A stretch of 64,000 nucleotides of DNA from Alphaproteobacteria bacterium (GTDB lineage Bacteria; Pseudomonadota; Alphaproteobacteria; Rhizobiales; GCA-2746425): the NCBI GenBank assembly GCA_024743215.1, contig JANSWZ010000009.1, positions 124,001 through 188,000 on the forward strand. The letters run 5' to 3'. Position numbers and translations under genes: made by a program. Positions 36,695 through 46,575 of this stretch are shown here, piece by piece (the first letter of the stretch is position 1; every line of letters begins with the position of its first letter). The notes beneath the pieces are model-generated. The model was given only the letters and a program-made list of their open reading frames with translations. It made no database searches and was not told where the DNA came from.

Positions 36695-37720
36695 ATGAAA
36701 TCAAGTTTTTTCAAAAGTGCCACACGCGCCCTTTCCAGCAGGAAGGCCGCCACTGGCAAGCTGATTGCAGCTGCAGCAATTGCATGTAGCACAGTCGTAA
36801 CACCGCTGGCCGCGCAGGATGAAGGGCCCATTATTGTCGTCAGCGGCCCGCTGTCATGGCCGTTCTTCGCAGCCGTAAAACAAGGCTTTGATGATGCGGC
36901 AGAATTATATGGCGTCGATTACCAATACATCGCGGTCACTGACACAGCCAATATGACCAGCGACTATCCGCGTCTGCTGCAGCAGGCCATCAGCCGCAAT
37001 CCGCGCATGCTGCTTGTGGGTGAATTCTTCCCCGATGGCATGGACCCGTTGATCAAGGAAGCGACAGCGGCTGACATTCCGGTGCTCATTCACAATTCAG
37101 GTCAAACCCTGTGGGAACAGAACGGCTCCATCGGCTTCGTTGGTGAAGATCCGTATCAGATGGGCTACAAGGCCGGTGAAATTCAGGCCGATGCAGGTGT
37201 CAAAAAAGGTCTTTGCTTCAACCAGGTGCCGGGCAACCCAACTGTGGAAGAGCGCTGCAATGGTTATGTCGCGGCCATGAAAGAAGCGGGCGCTGAAACA
37301 ATCTATCAGACCATTGGCACAGGGGATGCAACCAACCCCCAGGCCATGACACAAGCCATCAAGGGCACGTTGCAGGTCAATGCAGATATTGATGGCATCT
37401 ATACGCTGAATGCGGTTCCAGCCATGAGCGCCCTGCGCGCCGTTGATGAGATCGGGCGCAAGGGCGAGGTGATGATCGGTACAGCGGATTTGTCCAATGA
37501 AGTGTTGCTGGCAATCAAATCCGGTGATCTGGCATTTGCCATGGATCAGCAACCCTATCTGCAGGGCTTCATGTCAATTCAGATTGCCTATCAGTATCTC
37601 AATTTCGGCCTCCACCCGATCGGCCATGTGAAAACCGGTCCGCTGGTCATTGACCAATCCAATGTCGACAAAACGCTGGAAGTGAACAAGGAACATGCCG
37701 GTGTGCGCGGCGCTTCCTGA
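36695..37720 (+). CDS. Sugar ABC transporter substrate-binding protein (type I periplasmic)
   Basis: 341-residue exported protein with a long signal region ending near LAAQ (about 40). The fold matches the ribose/fructose-binding group: IIVVSGPLSWPFFAAVKQGF start, VGEDPYQMGYKAGE, NPTVEERCNGYVAA, and TADLSNEVLLAIKSGDLAFA near the end. GGGAGGA lies before the ATG 36695. It heads an operon with one permease and one single-cassette ATPase, the arrangement of FrcBCA-type importers of rhizobia. The ligand is probably a monosaccharide, identity unknown. Confidence 0.92.
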   Translation: MKSSFFKSATRALSSRKAATGKLIAAAAIACSTVVTPLAAQDEGPIIVVSGPLSWPFFAAVKQGFDDAAELYGVDYQYIAVTDTANMTSDYPRLLQQAISRNPRMLLVGEFFPDGMDPLIKEATAADIPVLIHNSGQTLWEQNGSIGFVGEDPYQMGYKAGEIQADAGVKKGLCFNQVPGNPTVEERCNGYVAAMKEAGAETIYQTIGTGDATNPQAMTQAIKGTLQVNADIDGIYTLNAVPAMSALRAVDEIGRKGEVMIGTADLSNEVLLAIKSGDLAFAMDQQPYLQGFMSIQIAYQYLNFGLHPIGHVKTGPLVIDQSNVDKTLEVNKEHAGVRGAS

Positions 37721-37758
37721 ATCTCCCAATTGAACTGAAATCGTTTCGTCATCATCAT

Positions 37759-37781
37759 AGCCCTGCCTTCGTGGCAGGGCT
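37759..37781 (+). other. Stem-loop between binding-protein and permease genes
   Basis: AGCCCTGCC (37759-37767) pairs with GGCAGGGCT (37773-37781) around TTCGT, with only a short T-stretch after it. Such intercistronic hairpins commonly protect the abundant binding-protein message and reduce read-through into the permease gene. Confidence 0.75.
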
Positions 37782-37814
37782 ATTTGCCTCACTACAGCAT
37801 GGAGTACATCCCTC

Positions 37815-38783
37815 ATGAGGTCATTCCTACACAGACCCGAAACAGGCGCCGCTGCAGCGTTCCTTCTGACCTATCTGTTCTTTGCCATTTTTACGGCAGA
37901 TGCAGGCTTTGTGTCGGTGAACGGAACAGCGGGCTGGCTCAATCTGGCATCGGAGCTTGGCATCATCGCCATTCCGATCGGGCTGCTGATGATCTCCGGC
38001 GAGTTTGATCTTTCAATCGGGTCAACGGTGGGGGCCGCCTCCATGATTGTCGCCATAGGAACAAATCAATTCGGCATGCCGATCTGGCCCATGATTTTCA
38101 TAGCGCTCATCGCTGGCATGATCATTGGTCTGTGCAACGGGCTGGCCGTCGTCAAAACCAATCTGCCGTCGTTCATTGTCACGCTGGCAACAAACTTCAT
38201 CGTCATTGGCGCAACCATGGGCTTCTCGCGCCTCATTGCAAATGTCACCTCAGGTTCCATCATTGTGTCCGACAGTTCAAAATTCGTATTTGCAGCGCGC
38301 TGGGGGCAGGCAAACATTTCAATCGCCTGGTGGATTCTGGCCGCCCTGCTTGGCTTCTGGGTCCTGTCGCGCACGGTCTTTGGCAATTGGATTTATGCCA
38401 CAGGCGGTAATCTGCAGGCCGCGCGCGGAGCAGGCGTTCCGGTCGAACGGGTCAAGATTATCCTCTTCATTGCCACCGGTTTTGCCGCGGCCTTTGTCGG
38501 CGTTCTGCAAGGCATTCAATGGAATTCAGGCAATTCCACCTATGGCATGGGCTATGTATTTCAAGCCCCCATCGTGGTGGTGATTGGCGGAATTCTGTTG
38601 ACCGGAGGCTATGGCAGCGTGCTGGGGGTGGTCATCGGAACAGCCTTGTTCGGTGTCATTTCCACCGGAATTTTCTACACCGGCTGGAACACGGACTGGA
38701 TACAATTATTTCTGGGTGCCTTGCTGGGTGCAGCGGTTCTTGCCAACAATTATGTGCGCCGTCTTGCACTCACATCGCGATAG
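37815..38783 (+). CDS. Sugar ABC transporter permease (ribose type)
   Basis: 322-residue inner-membrane protein with eight to ten helices. The GEFDLSIGSTVG segment (about 62-73) and the YATGGNLQAARGAGVPVERVK loop (about 194-214, the EAA-like ATPase contact) are typical of RbsC/FrcC permeases. Second gene of the operon, 95 bp after the binding protein with a hairpin between. Confidence 0.93.
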   Translation: MRSFLHRPETGAAAAFLLTYLFFAIFTADAGFVSVNGTAGWLNLASELGIIAIPIGLLMISGEFDLSIGSTVGAASMIVAIGTNQFGMPIWPMIFIALIAGMIIGLCNGLAVVKTNLPSFIVTLATNFIVIGATMGFSRLIANVTSGSIIVSDSSKFVFAARWGQANISIAWWILAALLGFWVLSRTVFGNWIYATGGNLQAARGAGVPVERVKIILFIATGFAAAFVGVLQGIQWNSGNSTYGMGYVFQAPIVVVIGGILLTGGYGSVLGVVIGTALFGVISTGIFYTGWNTDWIQLFLGALLGAAVLANNYVRRLALTSR

Positions 38784-38794
38784 GAGGGAACATC

Positions 38795-39577
38795 ATGTCC
38801 AGCCCCCTTATGGAACTCATCAACGTCTCCAAATCCTTTGGCAGCACGCATGCCCTGAAAAACGTTTCCATGGCTGTTCAGCCGGGTAAAATCCTGTGTT
38901 TGCTGGGCGACAATGGGGCCGGTAAATCAACCCTTATCAAAATCCTGTCCGGCTATCACGGACCCACCAGTGGCACCTTGCGGTTTGAAGGGGCCGACAC
39001 AAGCTTCTCCGGCCCACGCGAAGCACGTCAGAAAGGTGTGGCCACCGTACACCAGGATGTAGGCTCCATCCCTTTGATGAGCGTCGGCAGAAACTTCTTT
39101 CTCGGCGCAGAGCCGACCACCGGCAACTGGCCCTTCAAGCGTATCGACACGTCAAAGGCCAACGAGATTGCCGTGGAGCAGATGGAACGTTTTGGCATCA
39201 CGCGCGTAAAGGACGGCAATCAGCTGGTCGGCACCATGTCCGGCGGCGAGCGACAGGTTCTGGCCATCGGCCGGGCCATGTATTTCGGCGCAAAAATGCT
39301 GATCCTCGATGAGCCCACATCAGCCCTTGGCGTCAAGGAAGCAGCCTTCGTTCTGAAGATGATGCGCATTGCCCGCGAGAATGGCGCGGGCATTGTCTTC
39401 ATCACCCATAATGCTCGCCACGCCATGGCCGTGGGCGACAGTTTCTGCGTGCTCATTCAAGGCGAAGTCGCGGCCCAGTTCGACCGCGGCGAAAAAACCC
39501 GCGAAGAGGTGCTGAACCTGATGGCTGGCGGCGAAGACATGGCAGCGTTGGAAGAGGATCTGGAGCAGGTGGATTGA
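38795..39577 (+). CDS. Sugar ABC transporter ATP-binding protein, single cassette
   Basis: 260 residues. Walker A GDNGAGKST (about 37-45), signature MSGGERQ (about 148-154), Walker B LILDEPTSALG (about 169-179), switch histidine in FITHN (about 202). Only one nucleotide-binding cassette is present, as in FrcA, where RbsA-type proteins have two. TAGGAGGGAA precedes the ATG 38795, 11 bp after the permease stop. Confidence 0.94.
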   Translation: MSSPLMELINVSKSFGSTHALKNVSMAVQPGKILCLLGDNGAGKSTLIKILSGYHGPTSGTLRFEGADTSFSGPREARQKGVATVHQDVGSIPLMSVGRNFFLGAEPTTGNWPFKRIDTSKANEIAVEQMERFGITRVKDGNQLVGTMSGGERQVLAIGRAMYFGAKMLILDEPTSALGVKEAAFVLKMMRIARENGAGIVFITHNARHAMAVGDSFCVLIQGEVAAQFDRGEKTREEVLNLMAGGEDMAALEEDLEQVD

Positions 39578-39655
39578 AGTTCAAAAAACCGGCACCACAC
39601 TGGCAGACCTGTTACTTTGAAAAGCGTATTTGTCATTCACGAGCAGGCTGGTGCC

Positions 39656-40324
39656 ATGAAAAGTCTCAAAAGCCTTGAAACGCTGGGACGTGTGCGTCTC
39701 TCAAAACACTTCTTCATGCGGGATTTCCTTTATTCGGAAATCGGCAATTTTCATGCAATTCCAAACATGCCTGATGATGTGGATTTGGCGGTGTCCGCAG
39801 GCGAGCGGCTTTGCCAGGAATTGCTCGACCCGCTGTTTGAAACTTTTGGCAATGTGATCATCCGGTCAGCCTTCCGGTCTTGCGCAGTGAACGGCTTTGG
39901 CAATGCCAACAATCTGAACTGTGCATCCAACGAAGCAAATTTTGCCGCTCATATCTGGGACAGGCGCGACACGGATGGCAATATGGGTGCCTCAACCAGC
40001 ATTGTCGTGCCCTGGTTTGCAGATCAGTTTGAACAGGGTCGCAACTGGCAGGACCTTGCCTGGTGGGTCCATGATCATCTGCCCTATTCCTATATGTGCT
40101 TCTTTCCTGTGCGTGCAGCGTTCAATCTGGGCTGGCGCGAAAACCCCAAACGGGAAATTTCATCCTATGCCAAGCCAAAGGGTAAATTACTGAAGGGTGG
40201 TCAAGAGCCGGAGGAATCACTGGAAGAACGGCAAGCGAGCTATCAGGATTTCCCGGCTTTCAGGGGAATTCATTATCCGCCAACACCCGCGCGCTGGGCG
40301 CAGAAAGACGAGACTTCAAGTTAA
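39656..40324 (+). CDS. Possible M15-like peptidase-fold protein
   Basis: About 222 residues, cytoplasmic by composition. It has SKHFFMRDFLYSEIG at the start, the IRSAFRSCAVN segment, NCASNEANFAAHIWDRRD with a histidine and aspartates, and a later WWVHDHLPYSYMCFFP. I recall similar proteins labelled peptidase M15-like; the H and D residues could form a metal site, but I cannot confirm the HxxxxxxD...H pattern of that family. It begins 78 bp after the sugar ATPase. Start taken at the ATG 39656; a TTG at 39617 lacks a ribosome site. Confidence 0.55.
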   Translation: MKSLKSLETLGRVRLSKHFFMRDFLYSEIGNFHAIPNMPDDVDLAVSAGERLCQELLDPLFETFGNVIIRSAFRSCAVNGFGNANNLNCASNEANFAAHIWDRRDTDGNMGASTSIVVPWFADQFEQGRNWQDLAWWVHDHLPYSYMCFFPVRAAFNLGWRENPKREISSYAKPKGKLLKGGQEPEESLEERQASYQDFPAFRGIHYPPTPARWAQKDETSS

Positions 40325-40368
40325 ATCATACGCCAAAGGCCTTTCCGGCCAACCGCTGCACTCAGTGC

Positions 40369-40827
40369 CTAAAGAAGCTTGCTCATCTCGGTTGTCGGCT
40401 GCCATCCTGCCTGCTCGTAAAGCGAGCGACCGGCAGATGTGGTGTGCAGGATCGCGTATTTTAGACCGCGTCTTTCAAACTCCTGGTCGGTCCGGTCCAG
40501 AAGCATTTGTGCAATGCCTTGCTTGCGATAGGGCGGCTCAACAAACATGTTCAGCACATAACCGCGACGACCATCATCCTGATGTGACGGGTGGGGAGGC
40601 CAGTCCAGTTCCATCAGGCCGATACCCGCAATCGCATTCGGGCGTTCTTCGACCATAAATCCGAAATAGCGCCCGTCCGCCAGACGTGGTTCCAGCCATA
40701 GCCGAAATGCTCTGTCCATTTCGGCCAGGTCAGAGGGCGCACGTCTGCCTCCATCAGTGAACATGGCAACCCGGTGGCGGCAAATCAGGTCAAGATCACT
40801 TGGCAAAAGGGTGCGGGTAGCCAGCAT
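40369..40827 (-). CDS. GNAT family N-acetyltransferase
   Basis: 152 residues. The acetyl-CoA binding motif A is visible as VLNMFVEPPYRKQGIAQMLLD (about 91-111), followed by motif B with LKYAILHTTSAGRSLYEQAGW (about 122-142). The acceptor is unknown. It is convergent with the gene at 39656 and downstream of the mutarotase on its own strand. Confidence 0.87.
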   Translation of the reverse strand: MLATRTLLPSDLDLICRHRVAMFTDGGRRAPSDLAEMDRAFRLWLEPRLADGRYFGFMVEERPNAIAGIGLMELDWPPHPSHQDDGRRGYVLNMFVEPPYRKQGIAQMLLDRTDQEFERRGLKYAILHTTSAGRSLYEQAGWQPTTEMSKLL

Positions 40828-40905
40828 CGTACTTATCCCGTTGTGGTGACTGTTCTACGGTGCCTTAACATATGTCGAGTGCGGTTTGGAGAGCCAGTCA
40901 GCCCT

Positions 40906-41343
40906 CTAAATGATGATACCCTTGCGGAGAACCAGATTGCCGTAAGGTCGTGTTTCGAGCGTATGGATGATGACAAATGACTTCTTGGTTATCTCATAAA
41001 AGGCATAGCGTTCAACAAGGCTGATTTTGCTGCCTTCGGCTTCAACCAGTGGAGCGCATTCCTGCATGCAAGGTGGCACTTCGTCCGGCGCACCAACGAC
41101 CTGCATGCCCTGAACCGGCGGAATCTCAGGATCAAAAGTGTCGATGGGAAAGACGGAAAGAATACTTGCAAGCGCAGTTGTCAGATCAACCGCCAGGGGC
41201 AGAGCTTCACCTGTAACCGTATCAGCAGCCACAGAAGTTGCCGGGAAATTTGAATCGCAGATGGTCACTGTATCGCCATGCCCCATCGAGGCCAGCGCAT
41301 AAAGGATATCTGGATTGAGCAGAGGATCGATATTTTTCAGCAT
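40906..41343 (-). CDS. RbsD/FucU family sugar mutarotase
   Basis: 145 residues, the length of FucU (L-fucose mutarotase). Typical features are LNPDILYALASMGHGDTV (about 9-26, with the catalytic-type histidine in GHGD), DSNFPA (about 30-35), and a closing ETRPYGNLVLRKG. It interconverts anomers of a sugar entering catabolism. Together with the adjacent SDR, which resembles L-fucose dehydrogenases, it points to L-fucose or a related sugar. Confidence 0.88.
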   Translation of the reverse strand: MLKNIDPLLNPDILYALASMGHGDTVTICDSNFPATSVAADTVTGEALPLAVDLTTALASILSVFPIDTFDPEIPPVQGMQVVGAPDEVPPCMQECAPLVEAEGSKISLVERYAFYEITKKSFVIIHTLETRPYGNLVLRKGIII

Positions 41344-41382
41344 GTGTGTATCCTTTAAAAATTGGCCGCAATGTGCAGATGG

Positions 41383-42214
<832 letters not shown>

Positions 42215-42245
42215 TAATATTTTAGGTCAACAGCCTTCCGGTTTT

Positions 42246-43544
42246 CTAACCAAGAGAAGGCAGATAGAGCGTAATGGCAGGCACAAAGATCAGAAGCGCC
42301 AGCCGCACTGTATCAGCAATGATAAAGGGGATAATCCCTCGCATGACAGTGGCCGAGGAGAGATCGCGGGAAACGCCCTGCATGACAAACAGATTCATGC
42401 CCACAGGCGGTGTAATCAGACCAAGCTCAGCAACGGTTACCACCAGAATGCCAAACCAGATCGGGTCAAACCCGAGCGCGGATATCAAAGGGAACACAAA
42501 GGGAATGGTCAGCATGATCATGGACATGGAATCCATGAAGCAGCCCAGCACCAGATAGAACAGAATGATCATCAGCAAAATGCCGAAGGCTGGCAGGCCA
42601 CTGGCTTCCACTGAGGCAATCAGATATTGCGGCAGTCCGGTTGTCTCGATGAAGAAATTGAACAGCGCCGCGCCGATAATGATGAAGAAGATCATGCCGG
42701 TCAGCTCAACAGTTTCCTGCATGGCGGAGGCAAGGGAGGAGCGGTTCAAAGACCGTCGCGCAACCGCCAGCAAAACAGCGCCTGCCGCACCCACAGCTGC
42801 CGCCTCTGTTGGCGAGAACACACCAGCCTGAATGCCGCCAATGACAACGGCAAACATGGCTGCAACCGGCCAGGCCTTGCGAACGGCTTTCCAGCGAGAC
42901 GTGGCAGTCGCTGGCGGCAGGGTGCCGATAAGACTGGGGTTGAGCTTGACTGATAGAATGACGCTGAGCGCATAAAGCGCTGTGGCCAGAAGACCGGGCA
43001 ATATGGCTGCTGAAAACAGCTTGCCGATCGACTGCTCCGTCAACAATCCATAAATGATCAAGAGAATGCTTGGCGGAATCATTACCCCAAGCGTTCCGCC
43101 GGCCGCAATGCTGGCAGAGGAAAGGCGGTCATCATAACCCGCCTTGCGCATTTCCGGCAGCGCCACCCGGCCAATGGTGGCAACGGTTGCCAGTGACGAG
43201 CCGCAAATAGCGCCGAATCCTGCACAGGCGCAAATGGTGGCAATGGCAAGTCCGCCGCGAAAACGGCCCACAAGAGCATTGGCTGCCTGAAACAGATCTG
43301 TCGACAGGCCACACCGTGACGAAAACACACCCATCATCAAAAACAGTGGAATGACGGACAGGGAATAGGGAAAAATCGCTTCAAACGGACCGGAGCCGAT
43401 AATGAACAACGCGCCATACAGCCCATTGGTAAAGGCATAACCGGCAATACCCACAAAACCCAGCGACAGGGCCACGGGCACTCCCAGTGCAATCAGAGCC
43501 AGCGAGAGAAGAAAGCCGAGAAGGCCAATGATTGGATCACTCAT
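42246..43544 (-). CDS. TRAP transporter large permease (DctM-like)
   Basis: 432-residue inner-membrane protein with about twelve helices. The DctM pattern is clear: GVPVALSLGFVGIAGY, IPLFLMMGVF, ATVATIGRVALPEM, GTLGVMIPPS (about 150-160) and the late ITPPVGMNLFV (about 375). It forms the sodium-driven channel of the tripartite importer. The start is the ATG 43544, which overlaps the end of the small permease gene. Confidence 0.95.
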   Translation of the reverse strand: MSDPIIGLLGFLLSLALIALGVPVALSLGFVGIAGYAFTNGLYGALFIIGSGPFEAIFPYSLSVIPLFLMMGVFSSRCGLSTDLFQAANALVGRFRGGLAIATICACAGFGAICGSSLATVATIGRVALPEMRKAGYDDRLSSASIAAGGTLGVMIPPSILLIIYGLLTEQSIGKLFSAAILPGLLATALYALSVILSVKLNPSLIGTLPPATATSRWKAVRKAWPVAAMFAVVIGGIQAGVFSPTEAAAVGAAGAVLLAVARRSLNRSSLASAMQETVELTGMIFFIIIGAALFNFFIETTGLPQYLIASVEASGLPAFGILLMIILFYLVLGCFMDSMSMIMLTIPFVFPLISALGFDPIWFGILVVTVAELGLITPPVGMNLFVMQGVSRDLSSATVMRGIIPFIIADTVRLALLIFVPAITLYLPSLG

Positions 43545-44106
43545 CACGGCGCACAATTTCTGTCGGGTGGTCTGGCCGAATAGCCTGAATCAGACCCAGA
43601 ACACAGGCCAGCAACGACACGGCAAAGCCAATGATAAGGGGAGCCCAATACCAGGTGTAGGGAATGCTTAGTGTTGCTGATGTGGTGGTGAAATCCAGTT
43701 GCCCTCGCATTTCACCCCAGGCAGTCCACAAGCACAGACCGCACACAGTGCCGCCAAGGAGGGCTGACAGCGCAGCAGACAAGCGACGCCCCTTGCGGGA
43801 CATCAGATTGAAAATCAGATCGATGCGGATATGGGCGTTCAGAAAGAAAGCGGCCGCAATGGCAAGCGGCACAGCGCTCATCATGGCAAGTTGAGTGAGG
43901 TCGACCAGACCAAACAGGCCCCATTTGGGGCGTTGGCCAGACAGCATTTCAGCAATCGAGGCGGCCAGACGCACGAGAATATCCCCCACTGTCATCACCA
44001 TGGAGATGGAGATGGCAGTGAAGGACAGAAAGATGATCAGCTTTGTGAACACGCGCCCGGCAGGATTTCCATCCAGCGCGCGCGTGTCAGCTATGGGTTC
44101 AAACAC
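43537..44106 (-). CDS. TRAP transporter small permease (DctQ-like)
   Basis: 189 residues with four hydrophobic helices (about 20-42, 70-90, 108-128, 148-170), the DctQ topology. It begins with GTG 44106, without a strong ribosome site, and overlaps the large permease by eight bases. It lies 23 bp after the binding-protein gene. Confidence 0.88.
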   Translation of the reverse strand: MFEPIADTRALDGNPAGRVFTKLIIFLSFTAISISMVMTVGDILVRLAASIAEMLSGQRPKWGLFGLVDLTQLAMMSAVPLAIAAAFFLNAHIRIDLIFNLMSRKGRRLSAALSALLGGTVCGLCLWTAWGEMRGQLDFTTTSATLSIPYTWYWAPLIIGFAVSLLACVLGLIQAIRPDHPTEIVRRDE

Positions 44107-44129
44107 AGATACTGAGGTCCGCTGTGTCT

Positions 44130-45164
44130 TTATTGCGCATCTGCAAAGGCTTTCAGCTTGTCATAGATCGCTTGCGCATCATCGATGCCCTTGCTTTCCA
44201 GATCAGCAATGAATGCGGTGACCATAGGCTCCAGAGTGGCAGCCCATTTGGCGCGTTCTTCATCAGATAAGACAGTGATATCATGGCCTTCAGCAACAAC
44301 GCGGTCATAACCTGCCTTGTCCCAGGCATTCCACCAGTCACCGAATTTGGCAATCAGCGCCTCACCGGATTGCCCATCAACACAGGCTTTGACCTTGTCT
44401 GACAGCCCGTCATAAGTGCGTTGGTTCATACCGAACCAAAATGTGGTGACATATGCCTTGGCATCCAGATGATACTTCATCACTTCAGCCAGATTGAATG
44501 AGGCCATTGTATCCCATGTGAAGACGGCACCATCGATCACACCTTTTTCGGCATTTTCATAAACCGCGCCAGGTGGCAGGCCAACCGGATTGCCGCCAAG
44601 AGCGGAAATCATGGCCGAGGCCGCCGCCGTTGGAAAGCGCAAGCGCAGTCCCTGCAGATCGTCGGTGGTTGTCACCTGCTTTTCTGTGGTGTGGACCTGG
44701 CCCGGATTATGGGCATGGATCGCCAGAATTTTGACATCTGGAAACTCCGTTTCCAGATGCTCTGGAAAGACCGACCAGATCGCTCGTGTTGCCTGGTCAG
44801 CATTGTCAAAAATAAACGGCAGTTCCGCAATTCGGGTACGTTCAAAACGCCCGCCTGGAATGCCGCTCAGGCCTTGAGCAATATCCACAGCGCCGGCACG
44901 CACGGCATCATAGATCTTGCCGGGGTTACCCAATTGCGTTCCGCCGGGGAAGATCGTGACTTTTACCTCGCCTTCGCTGCAGGATTCCAGATCCCGCGCC
45001 CATGGCTCCATGAAATCTGAATGCATGCCATTGGCCGTTGGCAGAAAATGCGCAAGCTTCAGTTCCACAGTTTGCGCTGTTGCCGGCCCGCTGAGGGCCA
45101 TCAAGGCGGCCAGCGCTCCAGTGAGCGCCGTTGGAACCGCATGTCTCAAGAGTGTTTTCTTCAT
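44130..45164 (-). CDS. TRAP transporter substrate-binding protein (DctP-like)
   Basis: 344 residues with a signal peptide (about 1-30, ATA-QT). The DctP family pattern is present: LKLAHFLPTANGMHSDFMEPW, GEVKVTIFPGGTQLG, and the conserved arginine in LRLRFPTAAAS (about 163) that binds the ligand carboxylate, followed by GGNPVGLPPGAVYENAEKG. It therefore probably takes a carboxylic acid. Its neighbours (cyclase-family hydrolases, SDR, 3-hydroxyacyl-CoA dehydrogenase) suggest a catabolic substrate. Confidence 0.94.
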   Translation of the reverse strand: MKKTLLRHAVPTALTGALAALMALSGPATAQTVELKLAHFLPTANGMHSDFMEPWARDLESCSEGEVKVTIFPGGTQLGNPGKIYDAVRAGAVDIAQGLSGIPGGRFERTRIAELPFIFDNADQATRAIWSVFPEHLETEFPDVKILAIHAHNPGQVHTTEKQVTTTDDLQGLRLRFPTAAASAMISALGGNPVGLPPGAVYENAEKGVIDGAVFTWDTMASFNLAEVMKYHLDAKAYVTTFWFGMNQRTYDGLSDKVKACVDGQSGEALIAKFGDWWNAWDKAGYDRVVAEGHDITVLSDEERAKWAATLEPMVTAFIADLESKGIDDAQAIYDKLKAFADAQ

Positions 45165-45256
45165 TTCAGTCTCCTCCGTTTGTAGTCTTCAATCTGTTCT
45201 CGGTTGATCCACGAAAACGGAATCACCACAGATTTTTCAGTCTCGGCCAATCTTGG

Positions 45257-45592
45257 TCAGTTTGGGGATATCACCAGCATCTGGACCACATGATTGGTCT
45301 TGTTCTCGATTGAGCGTTCCAGATTGGGCGGCAGGTAACAGGAATCATATTTTCCCAGCACCGTGTCACCCTCAGCCGTGGTCACCGTAATTTCCCCTTC
45401 CAAAACCACATAAACCTTGGCCGTAGGTGCAGATCCCTGTTCAGCACCGCCGCCTGGCAGAAAGGTTGAAAATCCGACCCAATAATTTTCCAGATCAGAA
45501 ACACCCTGTCCCTGCAGACGCATGGCCGACATGCCGAAATGCTTCTTGGCATCATAGGGTTTGGCCGTATCGAACCGTGTGACCTGCAACAT
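45257..45592 (-). CDS. Cupin domain protein
   Basis: 111-residue single-domain cupin. The beta-barrel pattern is seen in FSTFLPGGGAEQGSAPTAKV, YVVLEGEITVTT, and LPPNLERSIENKTNHVVQ, but the usual metal-binding histidine pair of motif 1 (HxH) is absent here, so metal binding is doubtful. It sits between the TRAP binding protein and a 3-hydroxyacyl-CoA dehydrogenase in the minus-strand cluster; role unknown. Confidence 0.85.
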   Translation of the reverse strand: MLQVTRFDTAKPYDAKKHFGMSAMRLQGQGVSDLENYWVGFSTFLPGGGAEQGSAPTAKVYVVLEGEITVTTAEGDTVLGKYDSCYLPPNLERSIENKTNHVVQMLVISPN

Positions 45593-45641
45593 GTTTTGTT
45601 CCTTGTTTTCTGAATGCGCGCCCGAAAAATCAGGTGATGCG

Positions 45642-46571
45642 TCAGTCCTCTTTTTTATGCGTCGCGTTTGTGTTGGCTTGTGCGACGAGAAAGTTGTTCA
45701 GCCGTTCACGCAAGCCATTGGCCTCGTCTTCTGTCCAGGTGCGAAAGCCTTCTCCGCTGGCCATGCCGATATGCCCGTCGGCAATCCGCTGCTCCAGATA
45801 GGGGTGCACAGTGTCGGTGCGGTCCAGATCGGGCATCAGCGTTTCATGGATGGCCTTTGTCAGCGGCAAGCCGACAAGATCAGATTGTTCCAGAGGCCCC
45901 AGCACGGCCAGCCTTTTTCCAAAACCGTGCTTCACCACATCATCAACCGTCTCCGCATCGCAAATGCCATTGGCCACAAGCGCAATGGCTTCGCGTTTAA
46001 GCGCATGCTGAAGACGATTGCCGATGAAACCGGGAATATCCTTGCGCACATGCACGGCGCGATGACCTGCACCGAATAAAAGCGCCAAAGTCCACTTGAT
46101 CGTTTTCAGACTGGTTTTCTCCGCCTGCACCACTTCCACAAGCTTGACCAGATGAGGCGGGTTCCAGAAATGGGTGCCGACAATGCGTTCAGGGTTGCTT
46201 GCCCTGGCTGCAATCTTGGTGATTGGCAGAGCTGATGTATTCGATGCAATAATGGAACTGGGCTCAACCACCGCTTCCAGTTCGGCAACAATGAACTGCT
46301 TGATTTCCAGATTTTCCGCAGCCGCTTCAATCACAAAATCCGCGCCTGTTGCCGCTTCTGCCAGATTGCCGTGCGCGGTAATGCGATCATTGATTGCGGG
46401 ATCCACGCGCAGCAGATCACACAATTTGGCAAGACGACCGGGAAGGCTCTCAAGCGCTTCCGCTGAGCGATCAAATACTTTGACCGGATGGCCAGCTGCC
46501 GCCAAGACATGGGCAATGCCATGGCCCATCAGCCCGGCACCGATAATGGTAATGTTGGAGGTCTTTGTCAT
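45642..46571 (-). CDS. 3-hydroxyacyl-CoA dehydrogenase family protein
   Basis: 309 residues. The N-terminal Rossmann motif GAGLMGHGIA (about 9-18) and the DFVIEAAAEN segment fit; the catalytic-type serine-histidine region is visible as ASNTSALPITKIA (about 118-130) and GTHFWNPPHL (about 141-150). The C-terminal domain follows, with GFIGNRLQHALKREA. Members oxidise 3-hydroxyacyl-CoAs or related hydroxy acids such as L-carnitine or L-gulonate. Start ATG 46571, four bases after the SDR stop. Confidence 0.9.
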   Translation of the reverse strand: MTKTSNITIIGAGLMGHGIAHVLAAAGHPVKVFDRSAEALESLPGRLAKLCDLLRVDPAINDRITAHGNLAEAATGADFVIEAAAENLEIKQFIVAELEAVVEPSSIIASNTSALPITKIAARASNPERIVGTHFWNPPHLVKLVEVVQAEKTSLKTIKWTLALLFGAGHRAVHVRKDIPGFIGNRLQHALKREAIALVANGICDAETVDDVVKHGFGKRLAVLGPLEQSDLVGLPLTKAIHETLMPDLDRTDTVHPYLEQRIADGHIGMASGEGFRTWTEDEANGLRERLNNFLVAQANTNATHKKED

Positions 46572-46575
46572 GGCT

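Noticed and set aside
39656-40324. Confident call of a D-Ala-D-Ala carboxypeptidase (M15)
   Set aside because: I can see candidate His and Asp residues but not the full metal-site pattern, and there is no signal peptide, so only a tentative label is given.
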